Below, one piece after another: positions 43,462 to 51,216 of a DNA stretch of 64,000 nt. The notes beneath the pieces were generated by a model. That model did no database searches. It was not told where the DNA came from and worked only from the letters and a program-made list of their open reading frames with translations. This stretch comes from JAGRMG01 sp047975215. GTDB taxonomy: Bacteria > Pseudomonadota > Alphaproteobacteria > Rhodobacterales > Rhodobacteraceae. The stretch is taken from positions 1-64,000 of the forward strand of contig JBKEDD010000130.1 in assembly GCA_047975215.1 (NCBI GenBank), given 5' to 3'. Both the position numbers and the translations under genes were made by a program. The first letter of the stretch is position 1, and each line of letters begins with the position of its first letter.

Positions 43462-45024
43462 TCAGTAATCCGTGGGGGCGCCGCCTTCGGCCTTGCGCCG
43501 GGCCACGAACTCGGCCAGTTCGTCACGGATGCCCGCGTCCATGGGCGGGGGTTCGAAGGTGGCGACGATCTCGCGGAACAGCAGATGCGCGCGCTCGGGC
43601 GTCCATACCGCGCCGGCGGCTTCCCAGGCCTCGTAATTGCGCCAATCCGACAGGAACGGCTGGTAGAATGCGGTGGTATAACGGTCCTGGGTGTGCTGGA
43701 CGCCGAAGAAATGCCCGTCGTTGCCGACCGCCCGGATCGCGTCAAGCGCGATATCGTCCGCGCCGGTATCGGTGAGCGTCGGCTCCATGTAACGCTGTAT
43801 CTGCTGCAACAGTTCGCAATCCATGATGAATTTCTCGGGCGACGCGATCAGCCCGCCTTCCAGCCAGCCGGCGGCGTGGTAAACCATGTTGGTGCCCGAC
43901 TGCACCGCCGCCCACAGGCTGTTCGAGGTCTCCCACATCGCCTGCCCGTCGGGCACGTTGGCGGCGCACACGCCGCTCGAGCGCAGGGGCAGGCCATAGT
44001 AGCGGGCCATCTGCCCGGTCATCTGGGTGGCGCGCATGTATTCGGGGGTTCCGAAGGCAGGGGCGCCGGATTTCATGTCGACATTGCTGGTAAAGGTGCC
44101 GATGGCGCAGGGGGTGGCGGGCCGCACATACTGAAACAGGGCGATCGCGCACAGCGCCTCGGCGATCGACTGCGCCACGGCGCCGGCAAGCGTGACCGGC
44201 GCCATCGCACCGGCCAGCGTGAACGGCGTGACCACCACCGCCTGGCCGCGGCGGATCAGCCGCAAACAGCCATCGATCATCGGAAAGTCGTGCTTGAGCG
44301 GCGATGTCGAGTTGATGTTGGTATACATGCGCGGCGTCGCCCGGAACTCGTCCTCGCTCAGGCCGCCGGCTATGCGCACCATCTCCATCACGTCCTCGAC
44401 CCGTTCCTTGCCAAGGCTGTAGGCGTGCACCGCCTTGTCAGTCAGCGTCAGCTTGTCAAACAGAACGTCGAGATGGCGCACGCCGGGGTGAAGATCGACC
44501 GGTTCCACCGGATAGCCGCCGGCGAAATGGATGCAGTTGAAATACTGCGTCAGCTTCAGCAGGTTGGCGCACATCTCGCGCGTGCCGGGCATCTTCCGGC
44601 CCAGGCTCATGTCCCAGTAGTTGGGCGGCGAACTGACATTGCCAAACAGCATCTGCCGCCCGCCCACGGTCAGGGTGCGGGCGGGATTGCGCGGTGTCAG
44701 GGTGAAGCTGCCGGGCGCCCTGGCCACCATCTCCATCACGAAATCGCGCCCCATGCGCACCAGGTCGCCATCGACACGGCACCCGGCCTCGGCCAGGATC
44801 TCCAGCGCCTCGGGGTTGAGAAACCTTATGCCGATCTCCTCGAGGATCCGCATCGCACCGTCATGGATCGCCGCCACGCCTTCGGCGCTAAGCGGTTCCA
44901 CCGGCGCGTCGCGGATCACCGGCGGTGCCCAGGGCATCTGCTCGATCACCGCGCGCCCGCGCCGCGCCGCCGCCCCTGCCCGGCCGCCGCCGCGGCGCTT
45001 GCGCTCCGATCCGTCTGCCGCCAT
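43462..45024 (-). CDS. Trimethylamine methyltransferase (MttB) family protein, non-pyrrolysine
   Basis: 520 residues of the MttB superfamily, which transfers methyl groups from quaternary amines to a corrinoid protein. The frame contains no UAG codon, so pyrrolysine is not encoded; known non-Pyl members such as MtgB demethylate glycine betaine or similar compounds. Blocks such as NVSSPPNYWDMSLGR, MVRIAGGLSEDEFRATPR and HFFGVQHTQDRYTTAFYQP are visible. A basic, Gly/Arg-rich stretch makes up residues 5-25. ATG 45024 follows GGGAGAATGAC, GGAG being 6 bases before it. DUF3445 is upstream on the same strand. The corrinoid carrier is probably the 35.5-kb protein. Confidence 0.9.
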   Translation of the reverse strand: MAADGSERKRRGGGRAGAAARRGRAVIEQMPWAPPVIRDAPVEPLSAEGVAAIHDGAMRILEEIGIRFLNPEALEILAEAGCRVDGDLVRMGRDFVMEMVARAPGSFTLTPRNPARTLTVGGRQMLFGNVSSPPNYWDMSLGRKMPGTREMCANLLKLTQYFNCIHFAGGYPVEPVDLHPGVRHLDVLFDKLTLTDKAVHAYSLGKERVEDVMEMVRIAGGLSEDEFRATPRMYTNINSTSPLKHDFPMIDGCLRLIRRGQAVVVTPFTLAGAMAPVTLAGAVAQSIAEALCAIALFQYVRPATPCAIGTFTSNVDMKSGAPAFGTPEYMRATQMTGQMARYYGLPLRSSGVCAANVPDGQAMWETSNSLWAAVQSGTNMVYHAAGWLEGGLIASPEKFIMDCELLQQIQRYMEPTLTDTGADDIALDAIRAVGNDGHFFGVQHTQDRYTTAFYQPFLSDWRNYEAWEAAGAVWTPERAHLLFREIVATFEPPPMDAGIRDELAEFVARRKAEGGAPTDY

Positions 45025-45088
45025 GTCATTCTCCCGCGCTTGCGCCATTCAAGCTGGCAACAGATGCGTCCGCCACGCCGTTCCGTTC

Positions 45089-45105
45089 GCGACAGATCCT
45101 GTCGC
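45089..45105. other. Perfect hairpin between the DUF3445 and MttB genes
   Basis: A 7-bp stem GCGACAG/CTGTCGC with a 3-base loop, flanked by CGT and ACG which could extend it. It lies in the 121-bp gap between the two same-strand genes, so it may be a partial terminator or an mRNA processing site. Confidence 0.55.
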
Positions 45106-45145
45106 AGACGGCAAAACCGGCCCGGCGGGCCCGAAATCGGAGGGA

Positions 45146-45892
45146 TCAGGGCAGTGGAAGGCCCGTGCCCGGCAGGTCGGCCCGCGCGAGAACATAGGTG
45201 TGAATCGAGAACACCACCGCGCGGGTCTGCGGCAGGCGCAGGATGCACTGGCGCTCGCTGCGCAGCCAGCCCGCGGCGGCCGGATCCGCGCGTTTGCGCC
45301 GTTCCGCCTCGCCACGCGGCTGGTGCAGGTCGGGGCGGTCATACCACAGCGCGTTGCAACGCCAGAGCGGCCGGCCCGGCTGCACCCCGTCAAACAGCCT
45401 TTGCACCCGCGCCGCGATGCCGGAATCGTAGCTGTCCACCGGCTGATGAATGCCGATCAGCGGGCGCATGAACTTCTCGGACAGCATCCAGCTTGCCGGA
45501 AAGCACAAGGTCGCCGCGGTCAGCACATGTTCATCCCCGGGCTTTTGCAGGATGCACAGATCCTCCTGCACCAGCCGGCCGAGCGTACCCATCGGATCGC
45601 CCCGGTCGATATGTACGCCCACGCCATCCGGGCGCTCCACGCGCGACCCCGCATCGGGGTAGGCCAGGCTCAGCACCAGCCCTAGCAGTTCGCGCGCCGC
45701 CGGGCGGGCGCTTTCGTCCATTGCCAGCACCGCGTCGCGACGATTGGCCAGAAGCCGGTCGCGAAGCGCCATCTGCCCGGCGTGGGCCTCGTCGGTCAGC
45801 AGCCATTCATCCAGCGCGAGCGGCTGAACCCCCGGCAGCGGCCGGGGGGCGAAGGGATCGTAGGGAAGGCGCGTGTGCAGGATCGCGGCCAT
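45146..45892 (-). CDS. DUF3445 heme-dependent oxidative N-demethylase-like protein
   Basis: 248 residues. The DUF3445 family includes the alpha-type heme protein of N-demethylase systems such as dimethylamine monooxygenase. Typical blocks are SLAYPDAGSRVERPDG, LVQEDLCILQKPGDEHVLTAA and MRPLIGIHQPVDSYDSG; a histidine that could bind heme is in the last block (GIHQPV). No ferredoxin or reductase partner genes of the dmm type are in the window, so the electron source is unknown. Start at ATG 45892 (MAAILHTRLPYDPF). It is divergent from dddP and upstream of the MttB gene. Confidence 0.82.
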   Translation of the reverse strand: MAAILHTRLPYDPFAPRPLPGVQPLALDEWLLTDEAHAGQMALRDRLLANRRDAVLAMDESARPAARELLGLVLSLAYPDAGSRVERPDGVGVHIDRGDPMGTLGRLVQEDLCILQKPGDEHVLTAATLCFPASWMLSEKFMRPLIGIHQPVDSYDSGIAARVQRLFDGVQPGRPLWRCNALWYDRPDLHQPRGEAERRKRADPAAAGWLRSERQCILRLPQTRAVVFSIHTYVLARADLPGTGLPLP

Positions 45893-45999
45893 GGCGCCAC
45901 CTCGGTCCGTTGTAGCGAAAACGACAGGCAAACGGTCGCATAGGGAACTGCGCGGTGGCAATCCCCGTCTCACGATGGGGCCAGACCGGAGGCCGGCAC

Positions 46000-47340
46000 A
46001 TGAACCGTCACTACCGCGACAGGCGCAAGATCGACCCGACCCGGGGCGACCGGCTGGGTGACGGCAGCCCCAACGATGCCGACCGCATCGAGATCGGGCC
46101 GACGCAGCTGGCGTTTGCCGAATGGCAGGCCGCGGGGCTTGCCCTGCCCGATCTTGCGCGAATGCGCGAATTCCGCTGGCAACGGCTGACCCGGGCCATT
46201 GCCGATCGCGGCTATGGCGGTCTGCTGATGTTCGATCCGCTCAACATCCGTTATGCCACCGACAGCACCAACATGCAGTTGTGGAACACCCACAACCCGT
46301 TTCGCGCCGTGCTGCTGTGCGCCGATGGCTACATGGTGATGTGGGATTACAAGAATTCGCCGTTCCTGAGCACGTTCAACCCGCTGGTGCGCGAACAGCG
46401 ATCCGGCGCCGACCTGTTCTATTTCGACCGCGGCGACAAGGCGGGCGCGCAGGCCGGCATCTTCGCCAACGAGATCCGCCTGCTTGTGGGCGAACACGCG
46501 CCGGGCAACAGGCGGCTAGCGGTTGACAAGATCATGCTGCACGGGTTGCGCGCGCTCGAGACGCAGGGGTTCGAGATCATGGAGGGCGAGGAGGTCACGG
46601 AAAAGACCCGCGCCATCAAGGGGCAAGACGAGATACGGGCAATGCGCTGCGCCAACCATGCCTGCCAGACGGCGATGCGCGCCATGGAGGAGTACGCACG
46701 AAAAAACATACCGATGGGGAACACCTCGGAAGACGATATCTGGGCGGTGCTGCACGCCGAGAACATCCGCCGCGGCGGCGAATGGATCGAAACCCGGCTG
46801 CTGACCTCGGGACCGCGCACCAACCCGTGGTTCCAGGAATGCGGGCCGCGCATCGTGCGGAACAACGAAATCGTGGCCTTCGACACCGACCTGATCGGCA
46901 GCTACGGCATTTGCATCGACATTTCGCGGACCTGGTGGATCGGCGATGCCCCGCCGCCGGATGCGATGATCCATGCCATGCGGCACGCGCATGAACACAT
47001 CATGACGAACATGGAACTCTTGCGCCCCGGCATCACCATCCCCGAGATCATCGCCCGCGCCCACCGGCTCGACGACCGTTTCCAGGCACAGAAATACAGC
47101 TGCATGATGCACGGCGTCGGCCTGTGCGACGAATGGCCCCTGATCGCCTATCCCGATCAGGCGGTACCCGGCGCCTTCGACTATGCGCTCGAACCGGGCA
47201 TGGTGCTGTGCGTCGAGGCCTGCGCCGGCGAGGTCGGCGGCGACTTCTCGATCAAGCTTGAGGATCAGGTACTGATTACCGAAGATGGGTACGAGAATCT
47301 GACCACCTACCCCTTCGATACCGCCCTGATGGGTGGCTGA
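46000..47340 (+). CDS. dddP: DMSP lyase DddP
   Basis: 446 residues of the M24 metallopeptidase superfamily that cleave dimethylsulfoniopropionate to DMS and acrylate. The start ATG 46000 is supported by GGAGG seven bases before it, and gives the sequence MNRHYRDRRKIDPTRG typical of DddP. All six known metal ligands can be placed by counting: Asp295 and Asp297 (AFDTD), Asp307 (ICIDIS), His371 (MMHGVGL), Glu406 (LCVEAC) and Glu421 (KLEDQV). The catalytic Asp377 and the neighbouring Tyr366 are also in place. DddP is a mark of the Roseobacter group. It is divergent from the DUF3445 gene (107-bp gap) and is followed by 5-formyl-THF cyclo-ligase. Confidence 0.94.
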   Translation: MNRHYRDRRKIDPTRGDRLGDGSPNDADRIEIGPTQLAFAEWQAAGLALPDLARMREFRWQRLTRAIADRGYGGLLMFDPLNIRYATDSTNMQLWNTHNPFRAVLLCADGYMVMWDYKNSPFLSTFNPLVREQRSGADLFYFDRGDKAGAQAGIFANEIRLLVGEHAPGNRRLAVDKIMLHGLRALETQGFEIMEGEEVTEKTRAIKGQDEIRAMRCANHACQTAMRAMEEYARKNIPMGNTSEDDIWAVLHAENIRRGGEWIETRLLTSGPRTNPWFQECGPRIVRNNEIVAFDTDLIGSYGICIDISRTWWIGDAPPPDAMIHAMRHAHEHIMTNMELLRPGITIPEIIARAHRLDDRFQAQKYSCMMHGVGLCDEWPLIAYPDQAVPGAFDYALEPGMVLCVEACAGEVGGDFSIKLEDQVLITEDGYENLTTYPFDTALMGG

Positions 47341-47356
47341 ATGGCCGGAGAATGCC

Positions 47357-48031
47357 TTGCCTGACGATCCCGACGACCGCCCCGGAACGGCGCCCTGTTT
47401 CGCCCATGAACTGATTGCCGGACAGCCGGTCGATGCCGAGACATGGCGCGACGTGAGCCGCTTTCGCCGCGCCGAACGCACCCGCCTGCTGGCGCTGCGC
47501 AAGGCATTGGCGCAGGAAAGCCGCGCCAAGCAGGCGCAGACCATCGCCGACATGCTGGACGAGATCGTGCAGCCCGTCCCCGGTATGGTGATCGCCGGGT
47601 ACTGGCCGATCCGGTCGGAACTGGACATGCGGGCGTGGATGACGCGGGCGCATGAAAAGGGTGCGCGGGTGGCGCTGCCCGTGGTGGTCGAAAAGGGCCG
47701 GCCGCTGGAATTCCGCCACTGGGTGCCGCGCTGTGCCATGGTGCGCGGGGTCTGGAACATTCCCGTGCCCGCCGAGGGCGCGGCGCTGCGGCCCGATGTG
47801 GTGATTTCCCCCGTGCTGGGGGTGGATCGCGAGGGCTATCGCCTGGGCAATGGCGGTGGCTATTACGACCGCACACTCGCCGCTCTCGACCCGCGTCCGC
47901 AGATCATCGGCATAGGCCAGGATTTCGCGCGCCTGGCAACGATATTCCCGATGCACTGGGATATCGCGATGGACCGGGTCATTCTGGGCGACGGCACCGC
48001 CTGGCGGCGGGGCGAGGCGCCGGCCGGCTGA
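47357..48031 (+). CDS. 5-formyltetrahydrofolate cyclo-ligase
   Basis: 224 residues. It converts 5-formyl-THF to 5,10-methenyl-THF with ATP. The conserved LGNGGGYYDRTLA block near the C-terminus and the EGYRLG loop are clear. The start is uncertain: TTG 47357 has GGAG six bases before it, while GTG 47333 overlaps the dddP stop. Either way it is translated directly behind dddP and probably shares its transcript. The link to dddP fits a one-carbon context, since demethylation of osmolytes feeds methyl-THF. Confidence 0.9.
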   Translation: MPDDPDDRPGTAPCFAHELIAGQPVDAETWRDVSRFRRAERTRLLALRKALAQESRAKQAQTIADMLDEIVQPVPGMVIAGYWPIRSELDMRAWMTRAHEKGARVALPVVVEKGRPLEFRHWVPRCAMVRGVWNIPVPAEGAALRPDVVISPVLGVDREGYRLGNGGGYYDRTLAALDPRPQIIGIGQDFARLATIFPMHWDIAMDRVILGDGTAWRRGEAPAG

Positions 48032-48141
48032 GCCCGCCTTCCCGCCGCACCCCGCTCACCTTCGCGTGAGTGCGGCACGGCGGGGGCTTGGCCTTGCAGA
48101 CGGCAAAGGCCACTTTGGCCGCGCACAACCGGAGATCGCCC

Positions 48142-49338
48142 ATGCCCAGTGAACGTATCACCTTCCCCGGCCACGCGGGCGACGACCTGGACGCCCGGCT
48201 TGATCTGCCGAGGGGGCCGCATCTCGCCACCGCCCTGTTTGCCCATTGCTTTACCTGTTCCAAGGACATCGCGGCGGCCCGGCGCATCGCGGCGCGCCTG
48301 GCGGCCATGGGCATCGCGGTGCTGCGTTTCGATTTCACCGGGCTGGGCCATTCGCAAGGCGAGTTCGCCAACACCACCTTCAGTTCGAATGTCGGCGATC
48401 TGGCGGCAGCGGCCCGCTATCTCGACGGGCGCGGCATGGCACCGGGGCTGTTGATCGGTCATTCGCTGGGCGGGGCGGCGGTTCTGAAAGCCGCCGGCGA
48501 AATCGCATCGGTGCGCGCGGTGGTGACGATCAACGCACCTTTCGATCCGGGCCATGTGGCGCGCAGCTTCTCCGATGCCCTGCCCGAGATCAGCGCCGAA
48601 GGCACGGCCGAGGTCGATCTGGGCGGCCGGCCGTTCCGCATCGGCCGGGAGTTCGTCGAGGACATATCGGCCTCGAACCTGGCCCCGGCCATCGAGCGGC
48701 TGCGCGCGGCGCTGCTCGTGCTGCATGCGCCCCGCGACGCGGTTGTCGGCATAGACAACGCCACCCGGATCTTCCGCGCCGCGCGACACCCCAAGAGCTT
48801 TGTTACGCTGGACGATGCCGATCACCTGGTTTCGCGCCCGCGCGATGCCGACTATGCGGCCGAAGTGATCGCGGCGTGGGCATCGCGCTATCTCGGCCTG
48901 AAACCCGCCGACCCGCCGCCGGGCGCACCCGAAGGCATCGTGCGGGTAAGCGAGGCCGATCCCGGCGGCTTCCTGCAGGACGTGCAGTCGGGGCCGCACC
49001 ATCATGCACTGGCCGACGAACCGGCAAGCTATGGCGGCATGTCGCCCTATGGCTTTCTCGCCGCCGGGCTGGGCGCCTGCACCTCGATGACCATCCGCAT
49101 GTATGCCCGCCGCAAGGGCTGGCCCCTGGCCCATGTCAGCGTCGATGTCAGCCACGCCAAGGTTCACGCCCGCGATTCCGAAGGCGGTGGCAAGATCGAC
49201 GAATTCACCCGCATCATCCGGCTGGAGGGCGATCTGGACGCCGATCAGCGCGCCCGCCTGCTAGAGATCGCCGACAGGTGCCCGGTACACCGGACGATGG
49301 AGGCAAGCTCGAACATACGGACCGAACTGGCTGGTTGA
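48142..49338 (+). CDS. Alpha/beta-hydrolase fused to OsmC/Ohr-type peroxidase domain
   Basis: 398 residues in two parts. Residues 1-255 are an alpha/beta-hydrolase with the nucleophile elbow GHSLGG (about 113-118), an oxyanion-type HCFTCSKD block near residue 36 and a late DDADHLV histidine. Residues 265-398 are an OsmC-like domain with the two thiols of the family, Cys in GACTSMTI and Cys in CPVHRTM, which reduce organic hydroperoxides. This fusion is known in bacteria. GGAGA before ATG 48142 supports the start. The substrate of the hydrolase is unknown. Confidence 0.9.
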   Translation: MPSERITFPGHAGDDLDARLDLPRGPHLATALFAHCFTCSKDIAAARRIAARLAAMGIAVLRFDFTGLGHSQGEFANTTFSSNVGDLAAAARYLDGRGMAPGLLIGHSLGGAAVLKAAGEIASVRAVVTINAPFDPGHVARSFSDALPEISAEGTAEVDLGGRPFRIGREFVEDISASNLAPAIERLRAALLVLHAPRDAVVGIDNATRIFRAARHPKSFVTLDDADHLVSRPRDADYAAEVIAAWASRYLGLKPADPPPGAPEGIVRVSEADPGGFLQDVQSGPHHHALADEPASYGGMSPYGFLAAGLGACTSMTIRMYARRKGWPLAHVSVDVSHAKVHARDSEGGGKIDEFTRIIRLEGDLDADQRARLLEIADRCPVHRTMEASSNIRTELAG

Positions 49339-49386
49339 GCCAAGGGCGCGCACGGTATTTCAAGGCCCCGACACGCCAATTTGATC

Positions 49387-49415
49387 GGGAACCTCTCAGG
49401 CGGCTTCGCATCTAA
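49387..49415 (+). promoter_or_regulatory. Probable ECF-type promoter
   Basis: GGGAACC (49387-49393) and TCTAA (49411-49415) are 17 bases apart, the arrangement of group-IV sigma promoters (GGAAC and TCTnA). The first gene of the operon that ends with an ECF sigma factor starts about 57 bases downstream, so autoregulation is plausible. Inference from pattern only. Confidence 0.5.
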
Positions 49416-49472
49416 TGGTTTGGACAGGACGCAAACGCCGTGTCCGCCAACCGCGAGAAAAGGAGCCTGAAA

Positions 49473-49892
49473 ATGAACCGTTTCGCCACAATCGCCGCCA
49501 CCGCCTGCGCCCTCGCAGCCGGCCCCGTGATCGCCCAGGATGCGGCCGTTGCCGACCATCCGCCCAAGGCGCCCTATCAGAAAGTCTCCGATCTGGTGAA
49601 ACTGCCCGATTTCCTTCCCGGCATCGGGCAGCTCTATGTCGATCCGGCGACCCTGCCCGCCGGTCCGTTCGTCGCCTACGACCACGATGGCCGGCTGGTC
49701 AGCACCATCTACATGATCCCGATCTCGTCGATGAATGCCGACACGGGCTTTGACGACCTCGCGGCACCGGGCGGCAATGTCGATCACGTCGACATCTACT
49801 ACAATGCCGGCCATCCCGGGGTCGAGGAGCCGCACGAACACATCGTGCTCTGGCACGTGCCGGCTGCCGACGAAGCCAGCGTGGCCAAATAG
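49473..49892 (+). CDS. Small periplasmic protein of unknown function
   Basis: 139 residues with a signal peptide (1-21, ending PVIAQD). The mature part has LPDFLPGIGQLYVDP, a DHDGRLVSTIYMIP segment and a His/Glu-rich C-terminal block (VDHVDIYYNAGHPGVEEPHEHIVLWHVP, split across about residues 95-125) that could bind a metal. I do not recognise a family with confidence. AGGAG is 7 bases before ATG 49473. The cupredoxin gene follows 1 bp after its stop, so both belong to one operon with the ECF sigma gene. Confidence 0.75.
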   Translation: MNRFATIAATACALAAGPVIAQDAAVADHPPKAPYQKVSDLVKLPDFLPGIGQLYVDPATLPAGPFVAYDHDGRLVSTIYMIPISSMNADTGFDDLAAPGGNVDHVDIYYNAGHPGVEEPHEHIVLWHVPAADEASVAK

Positions 49893-49893
49893 G

Positions 49894-50415
49894 ATGCGGC
49901 GCAGAACCTTCCTGCGGGGCGGCAGCACACTGGCTGCCGCGCTCGCGCTTTCGCCCCGGCGCGCACTGGCCGTGCCGGTGGCGGACATCGCCATGGACGG
50001 GCGGCCCGACGGCTCCAGGGTCTGGTTCGACCCGCGCGGATTGCTCGTGCGGCCCGGCCAGACCGTTCGCTGGACCAACCGGGACAGCGCCAATTCGCAC
50101 ACCGCGACGGCCTACACACCCGAAAACGACGACCACCCGCGCCGGATCCCCCGGGGCGCGGCGGGTTTCGACAGTGGCTATCTGCTGCCGGGCGAAACCT
50201 TCGAGGTGACGCTTGAGGTGCCGGGGGTGTATGACTACTTCTGCATCCCGCACGAACTGGCCGGCATGGTCGGGCGCATCGTGGTTGCCGAACCCGGCGG
50301 CGGGGGCGGGTTTGCCGGCTATCCCGACCAGGGGCTCGACCCGGCGATCCTGGCAGGGTTCGCGCCGGTGGCCGACATTCTTCGACAGGGCGCAATACCG
50401 GGACGGGAGGGCTGA
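49894..50415 (+). CDS. Exported cupredoxin-domain protein
   Basis: 173 residues with an arginine-rich start, RRRTFLRGG, suggesting export by the Tat pathway, cleavage near residue 26. The mature domain has the type-1 copper ligands His69 (SANSHTATA), Cys117, His120 and Met125 (YFCIPHELAGM), as in plastocyanin/pseudoazurin-like electron carriers. A Gly-rich C-terminal tail follows. It begins one base after the preceding gene and is followed by the sigma gene within 2 bp. Possible role in copper handling or stress signalling, inferred from neighbours only. Confidence 0.82.
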   Translation: MRRRTFLRGGSTLAAALALSPRRALAVPVADIAMDGRPDGSRVWFDPRGLLVRPGQTVRWTNRDSANSHTATAYTPENDDHPRRIPRGAAGFDSGYLLPGETFEVTLEVPGVYDYFCIPHELAGMVGRIVVAEPGGGGGFAGYPDQGLDPAILAGFAPVADILRQGAIPGREG

Positions 50416-50416
50416 G

Positions 50417-51123
50417 ATGACACCGCATCGCGCATACCCCGCCCGACGCCCCGGCGACGACCGCCCCGAGGACGTGCCCGAAGACGTGCTGATCGCACTG
50501 GCCAGGAACCGCGACGAGGCAGCGGTGCGCGAACTGGTCCGGCGTTGCAACCGGCAATTGTTCAGGGCGGCGCGCGCCATCCTGCATGACGACGGCGAGG
50601 CCGAGGACGTGGTCCAGGCCGCCTATGTGACGGGTTTCACCCGGCTGGACGAATTTCGCGGCGAATCCGGCCTTGCACCTGGCTGACCCGTATCGCCATG
50701 AACGAGGCCTATGCGAGACTGCGCCGCCGCGCGCGCATCGTGAACATCGCCGAGTACCGCAGCGAGGCCGCAACTCACCTGGACCGGACCGCAGACACCA
50801 TGGCACCGCCACCGGAAACGCCCGAATTCGAAACCGGCCGCAACGAGGTCCGAAGGTTTTTGGAACGTGCCATAGATGCGCTGCCCGAACCGCTGCGGCT
50901 GACCTACATGCTGCGCGACGTGCAGGACGTGCCCACGCGCGAGGTGGCCGAACTGCTTGGCATCAACCCGATCACCGTGAAGACCCGCCTGCTTCGGGCG
51001 CGGCGCCGGCTGCGCCGCGAGGTCAGGCAGAACCTCGCCCCCGAATTCTCGGCCATATTCCCGTTCGACGGGGTCCGCTGCGCCGGAATGGCCGACCGCG
51101 TCATCCGCGCCTTGCGGCCCTGA
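50417..51123 (+). pseudogene. ECF RNA polymerase sigma factor, broken by a one-base deletion
   Basis: Region 2 (residues from ATG 50417: RQLFRAARAILHDDGEAEDV and FTRLDEFRGESGL) and region 4 (LPEPLRLTYMLRDV and ELLGINPITVKTRLLRARRR) are both well conserved, but they lie in different frames. After GGC CTT the expected GCN ACC TGG CTG ACC reads GC ACC TGG, so one base is missing near 50675-50677 and TGA stops the first part at 50684-50686. Without the shift one protein of about 235 residues would result. It may be a real inactivation or an assembly error. It follows the cupredoxin gene with a 1-bp gap. Confidence 0.85.
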
Positions 51124-51171
51124 ACCGTCCGGTCACGGATGAACCGTTCGCCACTGCGGCGCAACGCAAAA

Positions 51172-51193
51172 GGCCCGGGCGCGCGCCCGGGCC
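51172..51193. terminator. 22-bp perfect palindrome, terminator of bioY
   Basis: GGCCCGGGCGC/GCGCCCGGGCC. Read on the minus strand it is followed by TTTTGCGTT, i.e. a classic Rho-independent terminator for the bioY transcript. On the plus strand it is preceded by AAAA and may also stop transcripts from the sigma gene. Confidence 0.75.
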
Positions 51194-51216
51194 AATGGTC
51201 ATCGCAGCAGGCCCGA

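Noticed and set aside
43462..45024. Pyrrolysine-dependent trimethylamine methyltransferase
   Set aside because: No in-frame UAG codon exists in the gene, so it is a non-pyrrolysine MttB homolog; trimethylamine is therefore not the expected substrate.
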